51,004 nt of DNA from Natrinema thermotolerans DSM 11552 (GTDB lineage Archaea; Halobacteriota; Halobacteria; Halobacteriales; Natrialbaceae): the NCBI GenBank assembly GCA_000337115.1, contig AOIR01000005.1:1-51004 (forward strand), written 5' to 3'. Each line of letters begins with the position of its first letter. The stretch's first letter is position 1. A program made the translations under genes and the position numbers. Positions 16,778 to 24,788 of this stretch are shown piece after piece. The notes beneath the pieces are model-generated. The model saw only the letters and a program-made list of their open reading frames with translations. It was not told the DNA's origin and did not search any database.

Positions 16778-18109
16778 ATGAGTACGACGCAGGAGTCGTT
16801 GCCACGACGAACATGGGAGCAGTATCGCTCGATTCCGATCATCTACCGTATTGCGGTCGCGTTCGTCCTCGGGACCGCACTCGGGGCCATCGCCGGCGAA
16901 CGCGCTGCCGTTCTCAGCCCGCTTGGTGATCTCTTCTTGCGGCTGCTCGAGATGCTGATCATCCCGTTGATCGTCTTTACGCTGCTTGGCGGGATGCGCG
17001 AGTTGACGCCGTCGAAACTCGGGAAGGTCGGCGGGCTGACCGTCGCACTCTATGCCGCGACGACGACGATCGCGGCCCTGATCGGGCTCGCAGTCGCGAA
17101 CCTGTTCGATCCCGGAACGGCCGTGGAGTTCACCGGTGGCGAGGCCCAGCAGGCCGAACCGCCGTCGGTCTCCGAGGTCGTCCTCGGTATCGTCCCCGAG
17201 AATCCGCTGGCCGCGATGGTCAACGGCGAGATTCTGGCGACGATCTTCGTCGTCATCGTCTTCGGGTTGGCGTTGACGATCGTCCGCGAGTCGACGACAG
17301 AAGAGCCGATCGCGGACGCGATCGACGGCTTCTTCGCGTTTATCGACGCCGGTACGCAGGCGCTGTTCACGATCGTCTGGGGCGTCATGGAGTACGGCGT
17401 CGTCGGCGTCTTCGCGCTCATGGCCGCCGCGATCGGGACCGAAGGCCTGGGCGCGATCGTGCAACTGGGCGCGCTCGTCGGCGTCATCGCGATCGGCATC
17501 GCGATCCACATGACCGTCACCTACCTGGGCGTGATGACCGTCGGTATCCTCGGTCAGTCGCCGCTTTCGTTTCTCAACGGCGCGAAAGACGCGATGGTGA
17601 CGGCCTTTACCATCCGTTCCTCGAGCGGGACGCTGCCGGTGACGATCACCGACGCGGAAACGAACCTGCGCATCGACGAGTCGGTCTACGGCTTCGGCCT
17701 CCCGCTCGGGGCGACGATCAACATGGACGGGGCGGCGATCAGACAGGCCGTCACGGTGGTCTTCGCCGCGAACATGGTCGGCGTGTCGCTCGGTCTCGGC
17801 GATCAGTTGATCGTCCTCGCGACCGTGATCCTGATCAGTATCGGCACCGCCGGGGTCCCCGGGGCCGGGCTCATCATGCTGACCGTCATTCTGAACGCCG
17901 TTGGACTCCCCCTCGAGATCGTCGGCTTCGTCGCGGGCGTCGACCCGATCCTCGGCCGGATCGCGACGACGAACAACGTCACCGGCGACCTCGCGGTCGC
18001 GTCGGTCGTCGGCAAGTGGACCGACGGGATCGATCTCACGGAGGGTGTCTGGGCCGACGGCTCGCAAGCCAGTGGCGACGGCGAGGACAGCGTCGCAGCC
18101 GGTGACTGA
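16778..18109 (+). CDS. Dicarboxylate/amino acid:cation symporter (DAACS), paralogue 1
   Basis: A 443-aa GltP/GltPh-like transporter coupling uptake of glutamate, aspartate or C4-dicarboxylates to Na+ or H+. It opens SIPIIYRIAVAFVLG. Family signatures are the serine-rich hairpin FTIRSSSGTLPVTI, the NMDG-bearing helix LGATINMDGAAI, and the last helix region LGRIATTNNVTGD. About eight membrane helices plus two re-entrant hairpins are expected. It shares most of its sequence with the gene at 38884-40197. CATAAGG lies close upstream. Substrate cannot be assigned. Confidence 0.93.
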   Translation: MSTTQESLPRRTWEQYRSIPIIYRIAVAFVLGTALGAIAGERAAVLSPLGDLFLRLLEMLIIPLIVFTLLGGMRELTPSKLGKVGGLTVALYAATTTIAALIGLAVANLFDPGTAVEFTGGEAQQAEPPSVSEVVLGIVPENPLAAMVNGEILATIFVVIVFGLALTIVRESTTEEPIADAIDGFFAFIDAGTQALFTIVWGVMEYGVVGVFALMAAAIGTEGLGAIVQLGALVGVIAIGIAIHMTVTYLGVMTVGILGQSPLSFLNGAKDAMVTAFTIRSSSGTLPVTITDAETNLRIDESVYGFGLPLGATINMDGAAIRQAVTVVFAANMVGVSLGLGDQLIVLATVILISIGTAGVPGAGLIMLTVILNAVGLPLEIVGFVAGVDPILGRIATTNNVTGDLAVASVVGKWTDGIDLTEGVWADGSQASGDGEDSVAAGD

Positions 18110-18295
18110 TCAGGGACTCGAGTCCGCCGACTCGTCGTAGAAAAAGTAGGCGGCGATCCCGGCCAGACCGAACGCGAGCGTCACGAAGGGCCACTTGCCG
18201 GGATCACGGCCGGTCAGGTGGCCGTGGGCGGTCACGAAGATCGCGAAGCCGACGTGAGCGACCAGCGTCGCCGCGAGAAACGCCTGTGGTTCCAT
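18110..18295 (-). CDS. Small two-helix membrane protein
   Basis: A 61-aa protein starting MEPQAFLAATLVAHVGFAIF with a first hydrophobic helix (about 5-22), a short polar loop HGHLTGRDPGKW and a second helix (about 36-52). The end is DESADSSP. Its stop codon abuts the symporter stop with no intervening base. I recognise no family. The compact hydrophobic pattern and haloarchaeal codon usage support it as real. It could be an accessory of a membrane complex, but nothing in the context shows this. Confidence 0.6.
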   Translation of the reverse strand: MEPQAFLAATLVAHVGFAIFVTAHGHLTGRDPGKWPFVTLAFGLAGIAAYFFYDESADSSP

Positions 18296-18378
18296 TACCC
18301 GGCTATTCGACGCGGCGATCAAAGCCGTTACGAAGCGGCAGGGCCGCACCCACGGCGAGAGCGGTGCCGTGGCCGGGA

Positions 18379-18410
18379 GGGCGGCTCACCGCATTCGCGG
18401 TGAGTCGCCC
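18379..18410. repeat. Stable stem-loop between two minus-strand genes
   Basis: GGGCG-G-CTCACCGC (18379-18392) pairs with GCGGTGAG-T-CGCCC (18397-18410) around loop ATTC: 13 paired bases plus one G.T. The gap 18296-18616 (321 nt) contains no gene I can support. It holds this hairpin, a looser CCACGGC/GCCGTGG pair just before it, and the cassette repeat at 18481-18616. Confidence 0.5.
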
Positions 18411-18480
18411 GACTCGGGGGAGGGCAGGCCGCCGCCCGATACCGACCGCGAGTGAGTGTCGACGGCACGAACGAGCGGAC

Positions 18481-18616
18481 CGACGACTGATGTGAGCGAG
18501 GACTGGAAGGACGAGCGAACGGAAAGAGGAGTGTTTTTGATCGAAATTTTACCGAGGGACATCGCGAGCGAGGCGCTGTTCGCCTCGCTCGCGATAGACC
18601 GCAGCGTAAAATTTCG
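18481..18616. repeat. Dispersed hairpin cassette, copy 1
   Basis: It begins CGACGACTGATGTG, continues to GGAGTGTTTTT (18528-18538), then a nested inverted repeat. The outer arms are CGAAATTTTAC (18542-18552) and GTAAAATTTCG (18606-18616). The inner 15-bp perfect stem is ATCGCGAGCGAGGCG (18561-18575) against 18581-18595 with a 5-nt loop. The right arm ends exactly one base before the stop codon of the DUF5611 gene. Copy 2 at 26866-26976 shares the header, the GGAGTGTTTTT block and the AAATTTT arms but has a different inner stem. It may act as a terminator or be a mobile repeat. Confidence 0.7.
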
Positions 18617-19003
18617 TTAGTCGAAATCGTGATCCGGGTCGTCCTCGACTTTCCGCTTCATCGAGTCGCGTCGTGCCTTGGCGTCACGGCCGGTCGCCTC
18701 GAGCAGGAAGTCGTTCTTGATGTCGACGGCATCGGCCGCGGCCTCGAGTTCGTCGGGGCCGAGTTCGGTGGGGTCGCGCTCGTTGAACTCGACGCCGAGT
18801 TTGTCCTTCTTGCCGGAGTACTCGACGGCACCGACGACGATCTTCTCGAAGACCGGGTTGTCCGGCTCGTCGATGAGGTAGAGGTCGCTGCCCTTGTACT
18901 CCTCGGTGCCGGTGATCGGGCCGAAGTAGTCCTCGACCGTCGATTCCATATCCGGAATGCGCTCCTCGAGATATTCACCGCGACGCATCTTGTACTCCTT
19001 CAT
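18617..19003 (-). CDS. Conserved haloarchaeal protein (DUF5611 type)
   Basis: A 128-aa soluble acidic protein opening MKEYKMRRGEYLEERIPDME. Its core is VEDYFGPITGTEEYKGSDLY then a VFEKIVVGAVEYSGKKDKLG strand-rich block and a charged C-terminal helix (DAKARRDSMKRKVEDD). I recall this family as DUF5611, conserved in haloarchaea without an assigned function. It is single-gene; the cassette repeat directly follows its stop codon. No catalytic motif is visible. Confidence 0.8.
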   Translation of the reverse strand: MKEYKMRRGEYLEERIPDMESTVEDYFGPITGTEEYKGSDLYLIDEPDNPVFEKIVVGAVEYSGKKDKLGVEFNERDPTELGPDELEAAADAVDIKNDFLLEATGRDAKARRDSMKRKVEDDPDHDFD

Positions 19004-19153
19004 GGATTGGGAGAAACACGGCGGCGCGTTTACCTCTTTTCATAGCCAACGATTCGATCCGCTGACCTGTCAGGGATCGCTCGAACGGCGGTATCACGGA
19101 CACGAGACCCGTGACCGTCGCGGTTGCACCGGGAAATCGGGATACCGGTCGTA

Positions 19154-20164
19154 TCAACGCCGCTCGCGTTCGCTGAGATATCCCTTCCGGCAGTCGGGAC
19201 AGATGTCGCCGGCCCGCAACGAGCCCCGATCGCCGGCGGCGACGAACTCACACCGGGGGCAGTAGAACTCGGTCGGCACGTCCTCGCCGGGACCGCTGTC
19301 GCCCTCGGCGGGCGTCGGGACCGACTCGGCTCGCTCGATGCCGGTCCCCGGTTCCGACGCGACGTCGGCAGCAGCCTCGGTCGTGTCCTGCGTCGGCGGC
19401 TCGGCAGTCACGGAGCGGGCGTCGGCAGGGGCCTCGGCGGCGTCAGCACCGCCGACGGGGTCGTCCGGCTCGTCGTCGAGGAGGACGGCGTCGTCCTCGA
19501 TCGCGGCCGGATCGACCTCGGCACCGGCGTCGGCCGCGTCGTCGGCACCTGCAGGGCCGTCGTCGGGCCAGTCGGTCGGTTCGTTCGTCTCGTCCGCCGG
19601 CGGACCGACGTCGTCGGAGTCGGGCCACTCGCCGCGTTCGCGGTCACGGTCGGGATCGGCGGCCGGCTCGTCGTCGTCCTCGAGGATCTCGCCGTCGTCG
19701 GTGACCGGATTGCCGTTCTCGTCGGTCGGGAGATCGATCTCGTCGTCGACTCCGGCCGGGTCGGGCTCGGCCGCCTCGAGGTCAGGGGCGGCCGGGTCGG
19801 CCGCAGTCGGGCCGGCGTCGTCCATGTCGGCCGGATCGGCGGTTGCGGGACCGGCGGCCGCCGTCGCGGGTTCGTCGGCATCGATGAACTCGGCGTCCTC
19901 CTCGCCGTCGATCGGGTCGGAGTCGGACGCGAGTGCTGGTTCGGGCGGTTCGGTATCGGGCTCGGCGGGGGGCGAGTCGGCGTCCGTCCCGGCGGAGAGG
20001 CTCGTTACTTCGGTGTTCTCGCTGATGACGTTGCGCTCGCCACAGCGGGCACACTCCTCGTACTCCTGGACGGTTACGACGACCTCGCTGCCCCGTTCTT
20101 CGCGCTCGCGTTCGACCTCGGCCTCGCCGAAGTCGTGTCCGAGCAGCGAACATCGCAGGACCAT
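19154..20164 (-). CDS. Zinc-ribbon protein with long acidic linker (DUF7093 type)
   Basis: A 336-aa protein. The N-terminal ~55 residues (MVLRCSLLGHDFGEAEVERE, then CARCGERNVISENTEVT) contain C5/H10 and C38/C41 as possible zinc ligands. The C-terminus has a second ribbon, FYCPRCEFVAAGDRGS then ICPDCRKGYLSERE. Between them about 240 residues are Asp/Glu/Pro/Ala-rich low complexity, almost certainly disordered. I recall the family as DUF7093 of unknown function. Two zinc modules at the ends of a flexible acidic tether suggest a scaffold or nucleic-acid-associated factor, but this is inference. Its start is 201 nt from the divergent DUF6432 gene. Confidence 0.85.
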   Translation of the reverse strand: MVLRCSLLGHDFGEAEVEREREERGSEVVVTVQEYEECARCGERNVISENTEVTSLSAGTDADSPPAEPDTEPPEPALASDSDPIDGEEDAEFIDADEPATAAAGPATADPADMDDAGPTAADPAAPDLEAAEPDPAGVDDEIDLPTDENGNPVTDDGEILEDDDEPAADPDRDRERGEWPDSDDVGPPADETNEPTDWPDDGPAGADDAADAGAEVDPAAIEDDAVLLDDEPDDPVGGADAAEAPADARSVTAEPPTQDTTEAAADVASEPGTGIERAESVPTPAEGDSGPGEDVPTEFYCPRCEFVAAGDRGSLRAGDICPDCRKGYLSERERR

Positions 20165-20365
20165 TGTCCCACCGTACCGACCGGTCCCATAAAAAACGTA
20201 CTGCTAAGCGGATTTTCGGTCGTGACAGCGCGTTGAGTACAGGTCGGCGGACAGGCGAGTCGGACCGCACCTCGAGTCGTGGCTCGAGGAGGCGGGTTCG
20301 GCGGCGGCGTTCGTCGCTGTCGGAACGACAAACGTCAAATCCCGGGTCGTCGAATAGACACACGG

Positions 20366-20662
20366 ATGAGAGCAAAGCGGGAGTACCGGAACCGGGAGAG
20401 GACGGAGGTGGCGGTACTCGACGCCTTGGTCGACCGCGCCGAGGACGGAATGACGGTCTTCGAACTCCGGGCGGCCGTCGAGGTCGACATCGACGAACTC
20501 GAGGACGCCCTGGCGACGCTCAAAGAGGACGACCTGATCGCTGTCGACTCGGGCTCGGAGACGGTGATCAAACCCGCCGACCGCGTCGTCCCCGACGAGC
20601 CGACCGACGAGGACGACGACGAGTCGTTCGGCGAGTGGCTTCGCGACCGGCTGCCTTTTTGA
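20366..20662 (+). CDS. Small wHTH-like protein (DUF6432 type)
   Basis: A 98-aa protein opening MRAKREYRNRERTEVAVLDA. The segment MTVFELRAAVEVDIDELEDA then LATLKEDDLIAV is a typical winged helix-turn-helix, with an acidic tail and the end GEWLRDRLPF. I recall it as DUF6432. The ATG at 20366 was chosen at the conserved MRAKREYRNRER; earlier codons are not conserved-looking. It lies 39 nt upstream of the YgfZ-like gene on the same strand and may be co-transcribed. Confidence 0.83.
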   Translation: MRAKREYRNRERTEVAVLDALVDRAEDGMTVFELRAAVEVDIDELEDALATLKEDDLIAVDSGSETVIKPADRVVPDEPTDEDDDESFGEWLRDRLPF

Positions 20663-20701
20663 ATCGAAACGCCTGATACGGTCAGGCCCCAGGGAGTATC
20701 C

Positions 20702-21793
20702 ATGAGCGTCATCGAGTCCATCCACGAGGATCACGGGGCCACGTTCGGGGAGCGCGCCGACCGGACGATCGTCGACCACTTCGGGCGTCCCGAACGAACC
20801 CATCGCGCGGTCCGCAACGGCGTCGGACTGTTCGAACCGGCCTACGGCGTGATCGTCGTGGACGGCGACGATCGCGTCGAGTACGTCGACAACGTGGTCT
20901 CGAACCGGGTCCCCGCCGAGGACGGCGAGGGCTGTTACGCGCTCGTCCTCGACCCGCAGGGCGGGATCGAGGTCGAACTCTACGTCTACAACGCGGGCGA
21001 GCGGCTGCTGCTTTTCACCCAGCCCGAGGCCGCCGAACCGCTGGCCGAGGAGTGGTCGGAGAAAGTGTTCATTCAGGACGTCGACATCCGGGTTGCGACC
21101 GACGAGTACGGAATCTTTGGCATCCACGGCCCGCAAGCCACCGAGAAGATCGCCAGCGTTCTCAACGGGGCCGCCTCGCCCGACCGCCCGCTTTCGTTCG
21201 TCCGCGGGACGATGGGCGACGAGGGCGTCACGGTCGTCCGAACCGACGCGCTGACCGGCGAGGAGAGTTTCGACGTGATCTGTGCGGCCGACGACGCCGA
21301 AGCGGTCTACGACACGCTGCTCAACCACGGCCTCAACGCCGCCCCCTTCGGCTACCGGACCTTCGAGAGCCTCGCGCTCGAGGCCGGGACCCCCCTGTTC
21401 CACACCGAACTCGAGGGGGAGCTGCCGAACGTCCTCGGCCTCCGCAACGGTCTGGACTTCGAGAAGGGCTGTTACGTCGGTCAAGAGGTCGTCTCCCGCG
21501 TCGAGAACCGCGGTCAGCCGAGTCGGCGGCTCGTGGGGCTCACGCTCGAGGGCGAGGCCGTCCCCGAAGGCGGCGCGGCCGTCTTCGACGGCGACGCCTC
21601 GGTCGGCGAGGTGACCCGCGCGGGCGAGAGCCCGATGCTCGAGGATGTCATCGCGCTCGCCGTCGTCGACTACGGCCTCGAGAGTGACGAGCTGACCGTC
21701 CGCGTCGGCGGCGAGGAAGTCGCCGCGACCCGGACCGAACTGCCGTTCGTCGAGGGCTCGAATCGGTCGGCTCGGCTCCCCGAGTACCAGTAG
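20702..21793 (+). CDS. ygfZ: YgfZ/GcvT-like folate-binding protein
   Basis: A 363-aa aminomethyltransferase-fold protein. The diagnostic YgfZ motif K-G-C-Y-x-G-Q-E occurs as KGCYVGQEVVSRVENRG (about 260-276), so it is more likely the Fe-S-cluster-assembly/repair factor (YgfZ/IBA57 group) than the glycine-cleavage T-protein. Supporting text: the N-terminal GVGLFEPAYGVIVVDGDDRV, FGIHGPQATEKI, and the C-terminal barrel LVGLTLEGEAVPEGGAAVFD. Glycine-cleavage partners (gcvH, gcvP) are absent here. Start is ATG 20702. The E1 alpha gene follows 62 nt downstream. Confidence 0.85.
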   Translation: MSVIESIHEDHGATFGERADRTIVDHFGRPERTHRAVRNGVGLFEPAYGVIVVDGDDRVEYVDNVVSNRVPAEDGEGCYALVLDPQGGIEVELYVYNAGERLLLFTQPEAAEPLAEEWSEKVFIQDVDIRVATDEYGIFGIHGPQATEKIASVLNGAASPDRPLSFVRGTMGDEGVTVVRTDALTGEESFDVICAADDAEAVYDTLLNHGLNAAPFGYRTFESLALEAGTPLFHTELEGELPNVLGLRNGLDFEKGCYVGQEVVSRVENRGQPSRRLVGLTLEGEAVPEGGAAVFDGDASVGEVTRAGESPMLEDVIALAVVDYGLESDELTVRVGGEEVAATRTELPFVEGSNRSARLPEYQ

Positions 21794-21855
21794 GCGGGAC
21801 GACGGATCCCGCGTTCGGAGCCACTGTTATATACCGCGGACTCGAGGAACGACGC

Positions 21856-22983
21856 ATGTCCGGAGACGCCCTCGATCGGGACCTTTTCGACCGGGAGCCG
21901 GACGATCGGATCCGCGTCCTCGACGCGGACGGAACCGTCGTCGCACCCGAACTCGAGCCGGCCCTCGAGGCCGAGACGCTGCGGTCGATGTACCGGGACA
22001 TGCGGTTTTCCCGCCGGTTCGACGAACGGATGATCAGCCTCCAGCGGCAGGGACGGCTGGGGACCTACTCCTCGCTGGCCGGCCAGGAGGGGTCCCAGAT
22101 CGGGGCGACCTACGCGCTGGCCGACGACGACATGCTCTCCTTTCAGTACCGGGAACACGGGGCGCTGGTCGTGCGGGGTCTGCCATGGGAGTACCTGCTG
22201 TACTGGATGGGCTACGAGGACGGCAACGCCGCGCTGGCCGAGATCGACGTCTTCCCATTGAACATCTCGATCGCCGCCCACCTGCCCCACATCGTGGGCT
22301 GGTCGTGGGCCGCGAAGCTGAACGGTGATGACCGGGTTGGCGTCGCTCACTTCGGGGACGGTTCGACCTCCGAGGGGGACTTCCACGAGGCGCTGAACTT
22401 CGCCGGCGTGTTCGACACGCCGACGGTCTTTTTCTGTAACAACAACCAGTGGGCCATCTCGGTCCCGCGGGAGCGCCAGACCGCGAGCGCGACCATCGCA
22501 CAGAAGGCGACGGCCTACGGCTTCGCGGGCGTCCAGGTCGACGGCATGGACCCGCTCGCGACCTACGTCGTCACGAAGGCCGCCCGGGAAAAAGCCCTCG
22601 AGTCCGGCGACGAGCGGCGACGCCCGACACTGATCGAAGCGGTCCAGTACCGCTACGGCGCGCACACGACGGCCGACGATCCCGATGTCTACCGCGACGA
22701 GGAAGAGGTCGAGGAGTGGCGTGAGAAGGATCCGATCGACCGGTTCGAAGCCTACCTGCGGGACGCGGGCGTCCTCGACGACGACCGGATCGAGGCGATC
22801 GAGAGCGAGATCGAGGAGACGTTGGCCACGCTGGTCGACCGCGCCGAAGACGTGGCGGGCGATCCCGGCGAGATGTTCGAGTACACCTACGCGGAGCCGA
22901 CGCCGCGACTCGAGGCCCAGCGCGAGTACCTCGCCGACCTGCGGGACCGCCACGGCGACGACGCGTTACTCGAGGACGAGTGA
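21856..22983 (+). CDS. Thiamine-pyrophosphate-dependent 2-oxoacid dehydrogenase E1, alpha subunit
   Basis: A 375-aa E1 alpha subunit (pyruvate or branched-chain 2-oxoacid dehydrogenase type), which with E1 beta decarboxylates a 2-oxoacid on TPP. The TPP motif is GDGS (167-170) through NN (195-197). Other blocks: RFDERMISLQRQGRLGTYSS, AGQEGSQIGATYAL, and YRYGAHTTADDPDVYRDEEE. It is complete, but no E1 beta, E2 or E3 gene flanks it. An unidentified membrane protein follows 63 nt downstream. A TATATACCG-like element lies about 25-30 nt upstream of the ATG. Substrate is unknown. Confidence 0.9.
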   Translation: MSGDALDRDLFDREPDDRIRVLDADGTVVAPELEPALEAETLRSMYRDMRFSRRFDERMISLQRQGRLGTYSSLAGQEGSQIGATYALADDDMLSFQYREHGALVVRGLPWEYLLYWMGYEDGNAALAEIDVFPLNISIAAHLPHIVGWSWAAKLNGDDRVGVAHFGDGSTSEGDFHEALNFAGVFDTPTVFFCNNNQWAISVPRERQTASATIAQKATAYGFAGVQVDGMDPLATYVVTKAAREKALESGDERRRPTLIEAVQYRYGAHTTADDPDVYRDEEEVEEWREKDPIDRFEAYLRDAGVLDDDRIEAIESEIEETLATLVDRAEDVAGDPGEMFEYTYAEPTPRLEAQREYLADLRDRHGDDALLEDE

Positions 22984-23046
22984 CGATAAAGGACGCAGTG
23001 GGACAGGCCAAGGGCTACCCGAGCGTCGTCGCAACCCCCAGTCGAT

Positions 23047-23544
23047 ATGGGACTCGAGCAGCCGTCCCGGGAGGCAAGCTGGGAGGGCACGGTGCCGAAC
23101 GCGGTCGACGGGCGGGTCGTCGGACTGGTCGTCGTGACGGCTGGCCTCGCGGCGTCGATCAACGTTCCCTACGGCGGCCTCGCGATGGCGGCCGCGGCGT
23201 TCGCGATCGTGACCGGCCTCGGCCTCGCCTGCCACCTGCTCGGCGAACGAAAGCTCCGCCGGATCACCGACGACCTGGTCGAGCGGTGGGTCGCTGCCGG
23301 CGGCGATATCGAGGGCGTCACCCGATCCGCGACGGGCACCCGGACCGAGTGGCGCGTTCACACTCCCGAGGGCGACATCGTCATCGGCGGAGTCGCGCTG
23401 GTGCCGATCGCCCGCCTCTCCGTCGAGTGGCGGGGCATCGCCGACACGATGGCCGCCAGCGAAGCCGAGGAGCGGATCGACCACCTCGCCGAAAGCCTCT
23501 ACCGGGAGGTCTTCGAGATCGGAACCGCGACCCAGCGGTCATAG
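23047..23544 (+). CDS. Unrecognised membrane protein
   Basis: A 165-aa protein starting MGLEQPSREASWEGTVPNAV. Two hydrophobic helices lie at about 22-66 (VVGLVVVTAGLAASINVPYG and AMAAAAFAIVTGLGLACHLL). A soluble domain of about 100 residues follows: basic ERKLRRITDDLVERW, then strands TEWRVHTPEGDIVIGGVALV and a C-terminal helix. I know no family for it. It lies 63 nt after the E1 alpha gene on the same strand, so co-transcription is possible. No catalytic motif is visible. Confidence 0.72.
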   Translation: MGLEQPSREASWEGTVPNAVDGRVVGLVVVTAGLAASINVPYGGLAMAAAAFAIVTGLGLACHLLGERKLRRITDDLVERWVAAGGDIEGVTRSATGTRTEWRVHTPEGDIVIGGVALVPIARLSVEWRGIADTMAASEAEERIDHLAESLYREVFEIGTATQRS

Positions 23545-23577
23545 CGCGGATCCGGACGCTGCGCGAGCGGACTGTTT

Positions 23578-24096
23578 TCAATCGAACAGTTCCTCGTGGC
23601 GCTGGGCCAGGTTCGTGTACTCGCCCGAGGAGTAGTCGTCGAGGATCGCCGCCGCATCGATCCCGGTGTCCTCGAGCGGCGTGATCTCCGCGGGGACACC
23701 GCGGACGAACGAGTCCGGCGGGATCGTGTACTCGTCGGGGACGACGGTGCCGGCGGCGACGATGCTGCCGGTGCCGATCGTCACGCCGGTGTTTATCGTC
23801 GCGTTGAACCCGATCAGCGATCGCGTCTCGACGGACGTCTCGTTGAGGACGGCCCCGTGACCGACCATGACTTCGCTCGCGAGTCGCGAGGCGTGGATCG
23901 TCGCGTTGTCCCCGACGTGCGTTTCCCGGCCGATCCGGACGGGACTGACGTCGCCACGTAGCACGACGCCGGGCCAGACGCTCGCGTCCGCCGCAACCTC
24001 GACGTCGCCGACGAGGGTCGCCTCGCTGCTGACGCGGGCCGTGTCGTCGATCATCGGCCGGTCGTCCTCGAACGCGTAGGTCCTGCTGTCGACCAT
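23578..24096 (-). CDS. Gamma-carbonic-anhydrase-like left-handed beta-helix protein
   Basis: A 172-aa hexapeptide-repeat protein. Repeats run from DVEVAADASVWPGVVLRGDV to the GSIVAAGTVVP turn, then a C-terminal helix. Compared with gamma carbonic anhydrase, RGD (48-50), the first His (THVGDNATIHAS, His68) and the second (VMVGHGAVLNE, His80) are kept. The third zinc ligand, five residues on, is Asn85 instead of His, and the conserved Gln is Gly63. It may therefore lack carbonic anhydrase activity. TATTATGG lies about 27 nt upstream of the ATG at 24096, supporting this start and a leaderless mRNA. Confidence 0.88.
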   Translation of the reverse strand: MVDSRTYAFEDDRPMIDDTARVSSEATLVGDVEVAADASVWPGVVLRGDVSPVRIGRETHVGDNATIHASRLASEVMVGHGAVLNETSVETRSLIGFNATINTGVTIGTGSIVAAGTVVPDEYTIPPDSFVRGVPAEITPLEDTGIDAAAILDDYSSGEYTNLAQRHEELFD

Positions 24097-24271
24097 GTGT
24101 GACAGTATTACTATCGCACCCATAATACCGAATCACGATCACCGTGACAGTCGTCGATGCGTTGTCGACGGGACTCGAGCGGCGGAGCGAGCGTCCGGGA
24201 CCCGCTCGAGCGACGGGCAAGCGAGCCGAAACGGAGGCGGATCCGCGGCCACGCCTGCGGCGGGGACCCGG

Positions 24272-24541
24272 TCAGGACTCGATTTTCTCGACGATCTCTC
24301 GAGCCTGGTCTTTCGCTTTGTCCTCGCCGACGTGTTTGTCGATCAGGACGCTGGTGACCGCCCAGTCGTCTTCGCCTTCGATCTTTCCAGTTCTGACCTC
24401 GCTGCCCTCGGAGACCGATTCCGCCGGCTGTGTCGCCCAATCGGGTGTCCTGATTTCGTCGTACTGGTCGGGATCACGGAACCGAACGTGAATGTACTCG
24501 TCCGCCGTTTCGACCTCGGTGATCGCCGGCGCGTCAGCCAT
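24272..24541 (-). CDS. Small acidic hypothetical protein
   Basis: An 89-aa protein starting MADAPAITEVETADEYIHVR. It alternates strands (DEYIHVRFRDPDQYDEIRTP, SEVRTGKIEGEDDWAVTSVL) and ends in a helix (AKDQAREIVEKIES). The phrase WAVTSVLIDKH and the compact layout suggest a conserved single-domain haloarchaeal protein, but I recognise no family. The ATG at 24541 follows an in-frame non-conserved extension that I leave out. The 247-nt gap to glnA shows no further gene. Confidence 0.75.
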   Translation of the reverse strand: MADAPAITEVETADEYIHVRFRDPDQYDEIRTPDWATQPAESVSEGSEVRTGKIEGEDDWAVTSVLIDKHVGEDKAKDQAREIVEKIES

Positions 24542-24788
24542 ACTCGGCGCTCCGTCGCCACCGTGCCTACGTATTGCCCCTGAATGTGCGCCGTAAAGAC
24601 CGCGCGATCGGCGCGTCCCTCGGTCGGCCGGCATCGACGTGGTCCGTCGCGGGAACGCGGATCGTCGGTCTCGCACCGGCATAGTCGAGATTACACGCGT
24701 GACGCCGAGATGCTCACACTCGAGTCACGACCGCGAGCGAGGCTGCTGACCGACGCGGAGAAGAAAAGGCCGGACCGATCGGCGGCGT

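Noticed and set aside
20702-21793. Glycine cleavage system T-protein (gcvT)
   Set aside because: The KGCYVGQE motif is diagnostic of YgfZ/IBA57-type proteins, and no gcvH or gcvP is nearby.
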